This document shows positions 17,431 through 25,647 of a stretch of DNA of 64,000 nucleotides, in pieces. Positions within the stretch are counted from its first letter, which is position 1. Each line of letters opens with the position of its first letter. The position numbers and the translations under genes were made by a program. Location: the NCBI RefSeq assembly GCF_000802225.1, contig NZ_JTDI01000001.1:124001-188000 (forward strand), in the 5' to 3' direction. The notes beneath the pieces are model-generated. The model ran no database searches, had not been told where the DNA came from, and saw only the letters and a program-made list of their open reading frames with translations. Source of the DNA: Novosphingobium malaysiense. GTDB lineage: Bacteria > Pseudomonadota > Alphaproteobacteria > Sphingomonadales > Sphingomonadaceae.

Positions 17431-18014
17431 TCTAAACCCGTCCCCAGATTGCGAATCTTCTGCTTGACGCTAGCAGATTCAGACGGAATCCAAATCGGTT
17501 TCAAGGCTGGCATTCCCACTGGCGTGATCTGGACTCGGCGGATCAATCATCCGCCACAATTGCTCGCGTCCGCTAAACCACATCACCGATGCTAAACTGG
17601 ACAGTCTGCAAACGGCCCATGGGCGCCCTTGATGCTGGCCCACCCCGTCAGGCTAGGTCACTGCGTTCCCACGCCTTCCGCCCCTCCCGCAAACGGGCGG
17701 GCATAGCGGTATTTCCCCTCCCACTCGCGGGAGGGGCAGCGAGACTTGCAGAGCCGCAGGCGATGCTAGTCGCAGCGGGGTGGGCCAGGGCCACGGCAGC
17801 ACCCGGTTCAAAGCAGCCAACGCCACGATTTTCCTACATCCCCAAAGCCTGTTACGTTCGCTCCGGCTCTTTCAAATCGTAGGGAATATGCAGCGCTTCA
17901 CCCGTTCCAGGGCATGCCGCGCGCGTGTGTTTTATCAACCAAACCCCACCCGCCGCAGGAGGCCCGGGCGGATGGGGATTAAATTGTTGTCATGTGGGAA
18001 GGAGCGGAGGCACC
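17431..18014. other. Intergenic stretch at the right edge of the insert
   Basis: 584 bases with no supported gene. The first 150 bases keep the low-GC style of the insert. From about 17,620 the DNA is GC-rich and contains a perfect stem-loop at 17,715-17,736 and an imperfect one just before it. Short frames here show no family features. Confidence 0.4.
17715..17736. repeat. Perfect inverted repeat (stem-loop)
   Basis: CCCCTCCC (17715-17722), six-base loop, GGGAGGGG (17729-17736). A similar but imperfect GC-rich hairpin lies about 35 bases to the left. No T-run follows, so it looks like a dispersed intergenic palindrome rather than a simple terminator. Confidence 0.55.
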
Positions 18015-19490
18015 TTACCCCAGCCCGCCCATCACGATGTACTTGATCTCGAGGTAATCGTCGGCGCCGTACTTGGAGCCCTCGCGGCCCAGCCCCGAGG
18101 CCTTGACGCCGCCGAACGGGGCGACTTCGGTCGAGATGAAGCCCTCGTTGACGCCGACCATGCCAAATTCCAGCGCTTCGGAAACGCGGAAGATGCGGCC
18201 CACGTCGCGGGCGTAGAAGTACGAGGCGAGGCCGTAGGGCGTGTCGTTGGCGAGCGCGATCGCCTCTTCCTCGGTCTTGAAGCGGAACAGCGGGGCGACC
18301 GGGCCGAACGTCTCGTCCGAGAAGATCAGCGCGTCGCCCGGCACGTCCTTGAGTACGGTCGGCTCGAAGAAGTTGCCGCCGAGCGCGTGGCGCTTGCCGC
18401 CCGAGACGACCGACGCGCCCTTGGCGACGGCATCGGCGATGTGCTCCTCGACCTTCAGAACCGCGTTCTGGTCGATCATGGGCCCGAGGATCACGCCCTC
18501 TTCCTGCCCGTCGCCGATCTTGAGCTTGGCGGTCTCCTCGGCCAGGCGGCGTGCGAAAGTCTCGTAGATGCCGTCCTGCACCAGCATGCGGTTGGCGGCG
18601 ACGCAGGCCTGCCCGCAGTTCCGGTACTTGGCGATCAGCGCGCCCTGCACCGCCTCTTCCACGTCGGCATCGTCGAACACGATGAACGGCGCGTTTCCGC
18701 CCAGTTCCATCGAGGTCTTCTTGATCGTCGGCGCGCACTGTTCGAGCAGCATGGCACCGATCTCTGTCGAGCCGGTGAAGGAGAGCTTGCGCACTTTCGG
18801 GTTGCTGGTCAGCTCGCCGCCGATCTGCCCGGCAGAGCCGGTGACGATGTTGCACACGCCTTTCGGCAGCCCGGCCCGCTCGGCCAGCACGCCCAGCGCC
18901 AGCGCCGAGAACGGCGTCTGCGACGCGGGCTTGATCACGCCGGTGCAGCCCACCGCCCAGCCCGGCCCGGCCTTGCGGGTAATCATCGCGGCAGGGAAGT
19001 TCCACGGCGTGATCGCGGCGAAGACGCCGATCGGGGCCTTCTCGACCAGCAGGCGGCGGCCTTCGAGGTTCTGCGGGATGATGTCGCCGTAGATGCGCTT
19101 GGCTTCCTCGGAGAACCACTCGATGAAGCCGGCGGCGTAGTTGATCTCGCCCTTGGCTTCCGAAATCGGCTTGCCCTGCTCTGCGGTCATGATCAGCGCC
19201 AGATCGTCGATATGGGCGTGCATCAGGTCGTAGAGGTTGCGCAGGATCCGCGAGCGTTCCTTGGGCAGCACCTTGCGCCAGCTGGCTAGCGCCCGGTCCG
19301 CCGCCTCGATCGCGCGGCTCGTCTCGGCCGTGCCCGCCTTGGGCACGCGGCCGACGAGTTCACCCGTCGCCGGGTTGCGCACGTCCATAGTCTCGCCGCT
19401 GTCGGCCGGGACCCATTCGCCGTCGATCAGGATCGCCTCGCGGAAGAGGTCCGGGTCCTTGAGCTTGCTGGCTAGGGTGGAGTCGGTCAT
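18015..19490 (-). CDS. NAD(P)-dependent succinate-semialdehyde-type dehydrogenase
   Basis: 491 residues of the aldehyde dehydrogenase superfamily, closest in pattern to GabD. Features: AITPWNFPAAMI near residue 150, LTSNPKVRKLSFTGST near 220, catalytic Glu in MELGGNAPF and catalytic Cys in NCGQACVAANR. The start is the ATG at 19490 with a GAGGAA site. The TTG 15 bases earlier is inside that site. Lies 23 bases after the DapA-family gene, so it probably oxidises the aldehyde released by that aldolase. Substrate could be succinate semialdehyde or another semialdehyde. Confidence 0.92.
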   Translation of the reverse strand: MTDSTLASKLKDPDLFREAILIDGEWVPADSGETMDVRNPATGELVGRVPKAGTAETSRAIEAADRALASWRKVLPKERSRILRNLYDLMHAHIDDLALIMTAEQGKPISEAKGEINYAAGFIEWFSEEAKRIYGDIIPQNLEGRRLLVEKAPIGVFAAITPWNFPAAMITRKAGPGWAVGCTGVIKPASQTPFSALALGVLAERAGLPKGVCNIVTGSAGQIGGELTSNPKVRKLSFTGSTEIGAMLLEQCAPTIKKTSMELGGNAPFIVFDDADVEEAVQGALIAKYRNCGQACVAANRMLVQDGIYETFARRLAEETAKLKIGDGQEEGVILGPMIDQNAVLKVEEHIADAVAKGASVVSGGKRHALGGNFFEPTVLKDVPGDALIFSDETFGPVAPLFRFKTEEEAIALANDTPYGLASYFYARDVGRIFRVSEALEFGMVGVNEGFISTEVAPFGGVKASGLGREGSKYGADDYLEIKYIVMGGLG

Positions 19491-19513
19491 GTCGGTATTC
19501 CTCAAGCGGGGCG

Positions 19514-20524
19514 TCAGGCGGGGTTGCGGCCGAGGAAGAAATCCTCGTCGGGGTCGCTGGTGGGGGTGAGCCCGGCGAGTTCCAGGCCCTTGCGCAGCGG
19601 CGCCATGTCCTTGGCATAGACCCGCGCGGTCGGCCCGCGCATCGGCCCGCCGTTATACCCCTGCAGCCAGCCGTGATACTTCCACATCATGCGATTGATC
19701 ATGCCGTTGGAAGTCATCGGCACGCTGCCCACCGCCTTGCGCGCGGCATCGATGCGATACCATTCGGCGGTCGCCTCATCGAACTTGCCCGCACGGATCA
19801 GCTTGTGCACGTCGGGGAGCCACGATCCGAAATAGGCCGAATAGTTGGTGCCGCAGAACGGCACGTCGATCACCTGCGCCAGCGGCACGAAATCGTATTC
19901 GATCGGCAGCGAGATCACGACTTCCTTGTGGAACGCGCGGTGCACCTCGATCGCGGCCATGATGTGCGGCATGCCGCCCTCGGCCTTGATCGCGACGATG
20001 TTGGGGCAATCGTCGAGCAGGCGGCGCAGCATCGGCACGGGAATGTCGGAAGGGTGCAGCCGCTGGAATCCCCACGAAGGCACCGGAAACAGCATGACGC
20101 CCAGGTTCGTCGCGTCGCACAGGGTCTTGGTGTAGGTGTACACGTCCTCGAGCGACTTCGGGTAGAAGTACGGCGGGTAGCACAGCAGCACCAGCTCCGC
20201 GCCCGCGGCCTCCGCCACCTTCATGCCCTCGATGCTCTCTTCGAGCGAGTTGAACGCGGCGTGGTGCACCGTGATCATGCGGCCCGCGGCCTGATCGACC
20301 ATGAGCTCGCACATGCGCTGGTACTCGGCCATGCTCATGTTCACTTCGGAACAGGCGAGGCTGCCGATGAAACCGTGCTCGATCGCCTTCTCGACGTCGT
20401 GGCGAATGGCTTTCTCGTTGAGCGCGGTGAAGTCCGACGTCATCGTCGGGACGGTGACGTTGGCGACGCCGACGAGCTTCTCGCGCGCCCAGTCGCGCGC
20501 GTCGCTCTTGCTGTATTCTGCCAT
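19514..20524 (-). CDS. DapA/dihydrodipicolinate synthase family aldolase or lyase
   Basis: 336 residues, (beta/alpha)8 class I aldolase. The Schiff-base lysine is Lys180 in NIVAIKAEGG. The usual YxNP tyrosine motif is replaced by LFPVPSWGF, so the enzyme is not a standard dihydrodipicolinate synthase. It probably cleaves or hydrates a pyruvate-containing intermediate and hands an aldehyde to the dehydrogenase downstream. It is not close to the NahE-like enzyme at 49-50 kb. Confidence 0.87.
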   Translation of the reverse strand: MAEYSKSDARDWAREKLVGVANVTVPTMTSDFTALNEKAIRHDVEKAIEHGFIGSLACSEVNMSMAEYQRMCELMVDQAAGRMITVHHAAFNSLEESIEGMKVAEAAGAELVLLCYPPYFYPKSLEDVYTYTKTLCDATNLGVMLFPVPSWGFQRLHPSDIPVPMLRRLLDDCPNIVAIKAEGGMPHIMAAIEVHRAFHKEVVISLPIEYDFVPLAQVIDVPFCGTNYSAYFGSWLPDVHKLIRAGKFDEATAEWYRIDAARKAVGSVPMTSNGMINRMMWKYHGWLQGYNGGPMRGPTARVYAKDMAPLRKGLELAGLTPTSDPDEDFFLGRNPA

Positions 20525-20553
20525 GTCTGCCTCTATCGATTAGGAGTGCCAGC

Positions 20554-21567
20554 TCAGACGAGCTTGGTCGAAAATGCGATGGGAAGTTCGGTCGCGAGGC
20601 CCGCGGTTCGGGCGCGGTCGAGCACCATGCCCGCCACGACGACATCCTGAAGACCGCCGCCGACCGACTTGAACAGCGGGAAGCGTGCGCGCGCGATCCG
20701 GTCGTCGAGATCGCCGGCGATGAGTTTTCCGATGGAGTGGCAGCGGCCGGCGACCTTGTGGCCCGCCTCTCGTGCAGCGATCATGTCGCCGGTTTCCTCG
20801 ACGACTTCGTGCACCATGTCGCATACGATCACGTCGCTCTGGGCGATGACCGATACATCGATCTCGCGCTGGGAAGGCACCGTCGAACCGATCGAGACCG
20901 TTACCGCACCGGGTGATATCCAGTCGCCGTAGAGGATCGGCTTCTCCCCGTGCGAACGGGCGGCAGCGAGGACCACGCCGGCTTCGTGGACAGCGGCCTC
21001 GGGTGCATCGGCAGCCACGCAGGGGACGCCCAGCTCAGCGGTCAGCTGCGCCGCCAATGCCTCGCGCTTGTCCGGAGTCGGACTGAAGATGGCGATCTCG
21101 TCGAAGTCGCGCACTGCTGCAAAGGCCCGCGTGTGCATCATCGCCTCGAGCCCGCTGCCGAGCACGGCCAGCTTGCCCGGGCGCACCGCCGCCATGCGAT
21201 CGAGTGCAGCAGCCGAGGTCGCCGCCGTGCGGTAGCCCGTCACTTTCTCGCCATCGACGAAGCCGGCAATGCGGCTTGTCTGCCGATCATAAAGGACGAT
21301 CACATACTGTACGCCGGGATCGGCCGCCTCCGTCGCCATGCCCATCAGCTTGGCCCCGAAATAGCGGCACCCCGAAGGTGCGGCAGGAAGACAACGCAGC
21401 CATGCGTCACCACCCGAAGCGATCGTGCGCGGCGGTGTGGCCGACGGTTCCTCCGGCGCCCCATAGGCGCGCCGCAACGCGGAAATGGCAGCCTTCCAGT
21501 CGAACACCGTCGCTGCCGCATCGGACGATACGAACACCGGCACCCCTGTTGACCGTGTCGACAACAA
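20554..21567 (-). CDS. Ornithine cyclodeaminase / mu-crystallin family protein
   Basis: 337 residues with an N-terminal dimerisation part and a Rossmann domain (LAVLGSGLEAMMH near 135-147, replacing the usual GxGxQA). Members include ornithine cyclodeaminase, ketimine reductases and imino-acid dehydrogenases. The frame has no ATG start: TTG at 21567 or 21564 lies five to eight bases after a GGGAGAG site and is the likely start. First gene of the three-gene minus-strand unit with the aldolase (29-base gap) and dehydrogenase. Role in the pathway unclear. Confidence 0.83.
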   Translation of the reverse strand: MLSTRSTGVPVFVSSDAAATVFDWKAAISALRRAYGAPEEPSATPPRTIASGGDAWLRCLPAAPSGCRYFGAKLMGMATEAADPGVQYVIVLYDRQTSRIAGFVDGEKVTGYRTAATSAAALDRMAAVRPGKLAVLGSGLEAMMHTRAFAAVRDFDEIAIFSPTPDKREALAAQLTAELGVPCVAADAPEAAVHEAGVVLAAARSHGEKPILYGDWISPGAVTVSIGSTVPSQREIDVSVIAQSDVIVCDMVHEVVEETGDMIAAREAGHKVAGRCHSIGKLIAGDLDDRIARARFPLFKSVGGGLQDVVVAGMVLDRARTAGLATELPIAFSTKLV

Positions 21568-21800
21568 ACCCGCTCTCCCAGCTCAATTCAGCCCCTTCAG
21601 GGCAAGTATTGGTTGGCTAAGGGAGAGCCCGGGGCTTGTCGAATTGCGATAGTTTATGGATCACATAAGGCCAAATGATTAGACCCCCTGACGGCCCGGC
21701 GGCATTGCAGCAGGTGGAAAGGCCTGCCCTCTGCAGCGGTTGACGGGCGCGCCTCCATGCACCGGAAATCGGGCGAAAGAGGATGGGAGAGAAACAAGCG

Positions 21801-22229
21801 ATGGAAAGCGGAAAACTTCTGAACGGCGCCGTCGCCACGTTACGGACGCTGTTCGGGGCCTGGAACCTGTTTTTCGGGTTCGTGTTTTTCTTCAACTTCC
21901 CGATCGCACAACCGATGGGCCATGGCCCGATGACGCCCTACCTCAACCAGACTCTGATCGACACGCATCTGTTCCATGTCGTCAAGGTCATCGAGATCGT
22001 GGTCGGTCTGCTGCTGATCTTCAACCGTGCGGTACCGCTTGCGCTGTGCGTCTATTTCCCGATCACTGTCGTGATCTTCATCGTCAACATGTTCCTCGAG
22101 CAGTTCGCGGCCGGCCCCTACATCGCCGTGATCTACATCGCCGTGCACCTGTTCCTGTTCTGGGCCTACCGCCGCTACTACCTGCCGATGCTGGCGTGGC
22201 GTGCCTACCCCGACGGCCTGGCCGGGTGA
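21801..22229 (+). CDS. DoxX-like small membrane protein
   Basis: 142 residues with four predicted membrane helices: LFGAWNLFFGFVFFF near 20-35, VVKVIEIVVGLLLIF near 70, LCVYFPITVVIFIV near 90 and YIAVIYIAVHLFLFW near 115. It resembles DoxX/DoxD-like proteins. The ATG at 21801 was chosen over 21783 because GGGAGAG precedes it. The next gene starts in its stop codon (GTGA overlap), so the two are translated together. Function unknown. Confidence 0.75.
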   Translation: MESGKLLNGAVATLRTLFGAWNLFFGFVFFFNFPIAQPMGHGPMTPYLNQTLIDTHLFHVVKVIEIVVGLLLIFNRAVPLALCVYFPITVVIFIVNMFLEQFAAGPYIAVIYIAVHLFLFWAYRRYYLPMLAWRAYPDGLAG

Positions 22230-22837
22230 ACGTCGCCCTGATCGGCGCGACCGGCAGGGCGGGCGGCGAAGTTCTCGCCGAGCTTCTGCGACGCGGCCAT
22301 GAGGTCACGGCCCTGGCCCGCACTGCGTGCAGCGCCCGGCTCCCCGCCGGCGTGGAAGCGCACGACGCCGACATTACCGACCCGAAGACGCTGTCCCCCC
22401 GGCTGCGCGGCCACGATGCCGTCATCAGCGCCGCCTGGTTTCATCCCGGCAGCAGCGAGCCGCTCGTGGAAGCCGTCGTCCAGTCAGGTGTGCGCCGCGC
22501 GCTGTTCATGGGCGGCGCAAGTTCGCTGCTGGACGAAGAAGGCCGCATGCTGGTCGACGTGCTCGATATGCCGTGCGACTGGATGCCCACGATCCGCGAG
22601 GGTGTTCACCTGCTCCACGTCCTGCGCACGACAAACGATCTGGACTGGACATTCATTTCGCCGCCACTCGAGATCGAGGCCGGGCCAAGGCGCGGCACGT
22701 ACTGCACCGATCCCGATCATCTCGTCACCGATGCCGAAGGGCGCAGCGCGATATCCTTCGCCGACTATGCGATCGCCATGGTCGATGCCCTGGAAAATGG
22801 GAGCGCCATCCGCGGTCGTTTCGCCGTCGGGTACTGA
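22226..22837 (+). CDS. NmrA-like NAD(P)-binding protein
   Basis: 203 residues, atypical short-chain dehydrogenase fold. The nucleotide loop GATGRAGGEV is at residues 7-16, followed by an Asp-Ile motif (ADITDPKTL) and AVISAAW. No Tyr-x3-Lys catalytic pair is visible. The start is GTG at 22226 in a GTGA overlap with the preceding stop. Probably a reductase or redox sensor. It faces the flavin reductase gene with 12 bases between the stops. Confidence 0.82.
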   Translation: MNVALIGATGRAGGEVLAELLRRGHEVTALARTACSARLPAGVEAHDADITDPKTLSPRLRGHDAVISAAWFHPGSSEPLVEAVVQSGVRRALFMGGASSLLDEEGRMLVDVLDMPCDWMPTIREGVHLLHVLRTTNDLDWTFISPPLEIEAGPRRGTYCTDPDHLVTDAEGRSAISFADYAIAMVDALENGSAIRGRFAVGY

Positions 22838-22849
22838 AGGTCGTGCGGC

Positions 22850-23347
22850 TCAGCCGGCCAGTGGCGCGAGCTGGGCGTAGGCGCTGCGGAAAAACAGCAA
22901 GGGATCGCGTTCGGCATCCGCCTCCAGCGTAAGGACCCGGCCAAGGACGATCCAGTGATCGCCCGCCTCAACCACCGAATGGATTTGGCACTCGATGCTG
23001 GCGAGCACGCCTTCAAGCACGGGCAGGCCATGCTCAGAAATCCGGTAGTCCACACCCGCGAACTTGTCGCCGCCGCGCGTAGCGAAAGCCCGGCACACCG
23101 CTTCCTGATCATGCGACAGAAGGTTTACGCAGAAGCGTCCAGCCTGCTCGATCTTCGGCCAGGTGCTCGAGCCCTTGTCGGGGCAGAAGGCCACTAGCAT
23201 CGGATCGAGGGATACGGACGTGAACGAGGTCACAGCCATGCCGACCGGCTCTTCGCCTTCGCCTAACGCAGTGACAACAGCGATACCCGTGGCATAGTGC
23301 CCCAGCACCCGGCGATAGAGCGCAGGATCGATAGCGGCCGTATCCAT
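22850..23347 (-). CDS. Flavin reductase (HpaC-like FMN-binding split barrel)
   Basis: 165 residues. Delivers reduced FMN or FAD to a two-component monooxygenase. Blocks HYATGIAVVTA, VTSFTSVSLDPMLVAFC and FCVNLLS are typical of the family. The ATG at 23347 lies two bases after the stop of the Old Yellow Enzyme gene, so they are coupled. The probable partner is the group-D monooxygenase at 26.6-27.8 kb, and possibly the LLM enzyme at 10.2 kb. The longer frame to 23878 lies within the upstream gene and was rejected. Confidence 0.92.
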   Translation of the reverse strand: MDTAAIDPALYRRVLGHYATGIAVVTALGEGEEPVGMAVTSFTSVSLDPMLVAFCPDKGSSTWPKIEQAGRFCVNLLSHDQEAVCRAFATRGGDKFAGVDYRISEHGLPVLEGVLASIECQIHSVVEAGDHWIVLGRVLTLEADAERDPLLFFRSAYAQLAPLAG

Positions 23348-23349
23348 GA

Positions 23350-24534
23350 TCAGGTCAGGTTGCCCATCTTGAGACACCCGGGATCGAACGGGGCGAACGG
23401 CTCGCCGCTGATCATCTTCTGGACGAAGTTCGGATCGTTGAGCAGCGAACGGCCGATTGCGAGCAGATCGAACTGCCCCTGCTCGAAACGCTCCATGACC
23501 TCGTCGACATTGTCGATGACCTTCGGCGGCACCAGGGCGGACTGGTACTTGTCGCGATAGACGCCAGTACCGCCGAGCATGACCGTCGGCTTGCCGGTGA
23601 TTTCCTTGGTCAGCGCGGCAAGGTTGAGCGGCGAGTCCTCGAACACCGTGTCCGTGAAAGCGCGCGCGCTTGCCTCGAAGATATCGACGCTGGCATCCGA
23701 GAGCGCGCCGAGGATATCCTCTAGGATCTTGCGCGTCGGGAAGAGCTGCGCATCGAGATTGTGGTGCGTCCACTGCGAGAAGCGGAACGAGATCGGCATG
23801 TCTTCGCCGATCGCCTTGCGCACTTCGCGCACGATCTCTGTGGCGAAGCGCATACGACCGAGATGATCGCCGCCCCACTTGTCGGTGCGGCGGTTGGTTT
23901 CGGCGCGCATGAAGTTGTCGATCAGGTAGCCGTGCCCGCCATGCAGCGCGATGCCATCGAAGCCGACAGACTTCGCGCCTGCCGCAGCGCTTGCGAAGGC
24001 CGCGATCACCGAGAGGATCTCCTCCTCGGTCATGGCCTTTTCCGGACAGTTCATCGCGGCCTGAGCCTCTTCGGGAAGCTGCGCGATTTCTTCCGGCGAG
24101 CCGAACACACCGCTCGGGCTCGAAATGTGGATGTTGGACCAGCTCTCACCCTTGCCGGGCGAACGCTGGACACCAAGGTGCATCAGCTGCGGGAAGATCT
24201 TGCCGCCTGCCGCGTGGACGGCGGCGACGACATTACGCCAGCCCTCCAGCGGAGCATCGCCGAACATCAGCGGCCAGGGATTGGGCTTGTCGCTTCCGCC
24301 TTCGAGCCCGAACTTGCCCATCGTTCCCTTGTCATCGACGAACACGGACTCGGTGATGATCGTCCCGACACCGCCCGCGGCGCGGCGCTCATAGTAGGAC
24401 GCCACGTCCTCACCCGGCACGCCGTTGGGGGAGGCCCCGCGTGTCATCGGGGACATCATGATGCGGTTGGGCAGGGTCACGCCGCGAACCGTGAGAGGCT
24501 GCAGCAGCGGTTCGATCCGCGATGGCGTGGTCAT
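23350..24534 (-). CDS. NADH:flavin oxidoreductase, Old Yellow Enzyme family
   Basis: 394 residues, FMN-binding TIM barrel. Motifs: RIMMSPMTRG at the N-terminus, YYERRAAGGVG, QLMHLGVQR and GFDGIALHGGHGYLIDNF near residue 180. Reduces activated C=C bonds of unsaturated carbonyl or aromatic compounds. Ribosome site GGGAGGAG. Ends two bases before the flavin reductase. An inverted repeat lies 20-45 bases upstream of the start. Confidence 0.92.
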   Translation of the reverse strand: MTTPSRIEPLLQPLTVRGVTLPNRIMMSPMTRGASPNGVPGEDVASYYERRAAGGVGTIITESVFVDDKGTMGKFGLEGGSDKPNPWPLMFGDAPLEGWRNVVAAVHAAGGKIFPQLMHLGVQRSPGKGESWSNIHISSPSGVFGSPEEIAQLPEEAQAAMNCPEKAMTEEEILSVIAAFASAAAGAKSVGFDGIALHGGHGYLIDNFMRAETNRRTDKWGGDHLGRMRFATEIVREVRKAIGEDMPISFRFSQWTHHNLDAQLFPTRKILEDILGALSDASVDIFEASARAFTDTVFEDSPLNLAALTKEITGKPTVMLGGTGVYRDKYQSALVPPKVIDNVDEVMERFEQGQFDLLAIGRSLLNDPNFVQKMISGEPFAPFDPGCLKMGNLT

Positions 24535-24553
24535 GGATTATCTCCTCCCCTTC

Positions 24554-24579
24554 CCTGTCTGTCGCAAATCGTAGACAGG
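24554..24579. promoter_or_regulatory. Inverted repeat upstream of the Old Yellow Enzyme gene
   Basis: CCTGTCT (24554-24560), 12-base spacer, AGACAGG (24573-24579). Perfect arms in the 120-base gap between TauD and the Old Yellow Enzyme. No T-run follows in either direction, so an operator is more likely than a terminator. Confidence 0.45.
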
Positions 24580-24654
24580 CCGCGTAGCGGGGTAAAATCG
24601 CGACTTCTTATCCGACCCATCGGGCCCGGTTATGGCGCCGGGCCCGACCGGGCG

Positions 24655-25482
24655 TCAGGCCGCGATGGCCTCTTCGCCATCCAGCTTGGTGCGGCGCAAT
24701 TCGCGCACCGAGCTGGGGTCATAGGGCACGGCGCGGTGCAGAGTTCCGGTGTTGTCCCACATCACCAGGTCGCCCACCGTCCAGTTATGCGCATAGTGGA
24801 AGGGTTCGCTGGTCGCGAATTCGCGCAGCCGATTGAGCAGCTTGGCGCTTTCGCGATAGTCCATGCCGACGACGTGCCGGGCCGTGCAGCCCAGGACGAG
24901 CGACTTGCGGCCGGACTTGTGCGTCCAGACCAGCGGCAGTTCCGCTTCACCCGAATTCATGAACATTTCCAGCTTTTCGGAAGAAGGCTCGGGATCGTAG
25001 TAGAGCAGCGAATTCCACGCCGAATGCATCACCGTCAGGCCTTCAAGGCTCTGCTTTTCCTCATCCGCGAGCGCATCGTAAGCGGCATAGGTATTGGCGA
25101 ATTCGGTGCACCCGCCTTCCGGAGGCATGACCTTGGCGCCCAGCAGGGAAGCATAGATCGGCATGTCCTGCATCGTTCCGTCGAGGTGCCAGTAGATCGA
25201 GCCCTTGAGGTATTCGACCGCCGAAGACTTGGCGGGATCGAGCGAGATGGTGGTCAGCTCCTCACCGGTGCGCTCATGGCCGATCGTGCCCATGGTGCTG
25301 GTGAACGCCATCTGCTCCTCATCCGTGAGATGGATCTGGGGGAAGACGAGCACGCCGCGCTGCTCCAGCAAATCCCGAATCTGCTGCGCATATTCGCCAG
25401 TCAGCAGCGCATCCTTCGGCGTAAGCACTTCCGCCCCGATCAGCGGCTTGATGTTGCGGTAGTCCAGTTTCGTGTCAGCCAT
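24655..25482 (-). CDS. TauD/TfdA family 2-oxoglutarate-dependent dioxygenase
   Basis: 275 residues. Iron ligands His99-x-Asp101 and His249 (TLHRAVPY), with arginines 11 and 15 residues later for 2-oxoglutarate. It is close in sequence to the copy at 34.5 kb (shared blocks LLEQRGV, TYAAYDAL, VWTHKSGRKSLVLGC and MWDNTGTLHRA) and more distant from the one at 7.0 kb. Lies between an IclR regulator and an Old Yellow Enzyme on the same strand. The upstream gap of 165 bases holds a 7-9-7 inverted repeat. Substrate unknown. Confidence 0.91.
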   Translation of the reverse strand: MADTKLDYRNIKPLIGAEVLTPKDALLTGEYAQQIRDLLEQRGVLVFPQIHLTDEEQMAFTSTMGTIGHERTGEELTTISLDPAKSSAVEYLKGSIYWHLDGTMQDMPIYASLLGAKVMPPEGGCTEFANTYAAYDALADEEKQSLEGLTVMHSAWNSLLYYDPEPSSEKLEMFMNSGEAELPLVWTHKSGRKSLVLGCTARHVVGMDYRESAKLLNRLREFATSEPFHYAHNWTVGDLVMWDNTGTLHRAVPYDPSSVRELRRTKLDGEEAIAA

Positions 25483-25544
25483 GATTCCTGTCCCATATGC
25501 CTTCGCCTCGAAGTGCCGATTATCCGCGTTTATGTCAATAAAGA

Positions 25545-25567
25545 ATCAAAATCTCGTTATTTTTGAT
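25545..25567. promoter_or_regulatory. Inverted repeat between IclR and TauD
   Basis: ATCAAAA (25545-25551), nine-base spacer, TTTTGAT (25561-25567). Perfect arms in an AT-rich patch 63 bases before the TauD start and just past the IclR stop. Candidate operator for the IclR protein. Confidence 0.5.
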
Positions 25568-25647
25568 ATTAGACGCAAAAGCAGGAAGCGCATCCTGCCA
25601 CGAGAACGAGCTTGCACATCGGCTATGCAGCTTGTGAGAGAGCGCGG

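Noticed and set aside
17640..17760. Possible CRISPR or tandem repeat from GC-rich palindromes
   Set aside because: Only two hairpin-like units, not regular repeats and spacers.
15057..18014. Insertion element as carrier of the SIR2-like genes
   Set aside because: No transposase, integrase, terminal inverted repeats or tRNA attachment site could be found at either edge; only composition suggests transfer.
17925..19289. 454-residue plus-strand frame opposite the semialdehyde dehydrogenase
   Set aside because: Same kind of antisense shadow; the dehydrogenase motifs are on the minus strand.
19514..20524. Second NahE-type hydratase-aldolase
   Set aside because: Lacks the NahE-specific GAWAIMPTP, TLGECATLT and CRPPY blocks; only the general DapA fold and Schiff-base lysine are shared.
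24554..24579. Rho-independent terminator after TauD
   Set aside because: Twelve-base loop and no T-run in either direction.
23761..25566. 601-residue plus-strand frame opposite Old Yellow Enzyme and TauD
   Set aside because: No family features; crosses two real genes in antisense.
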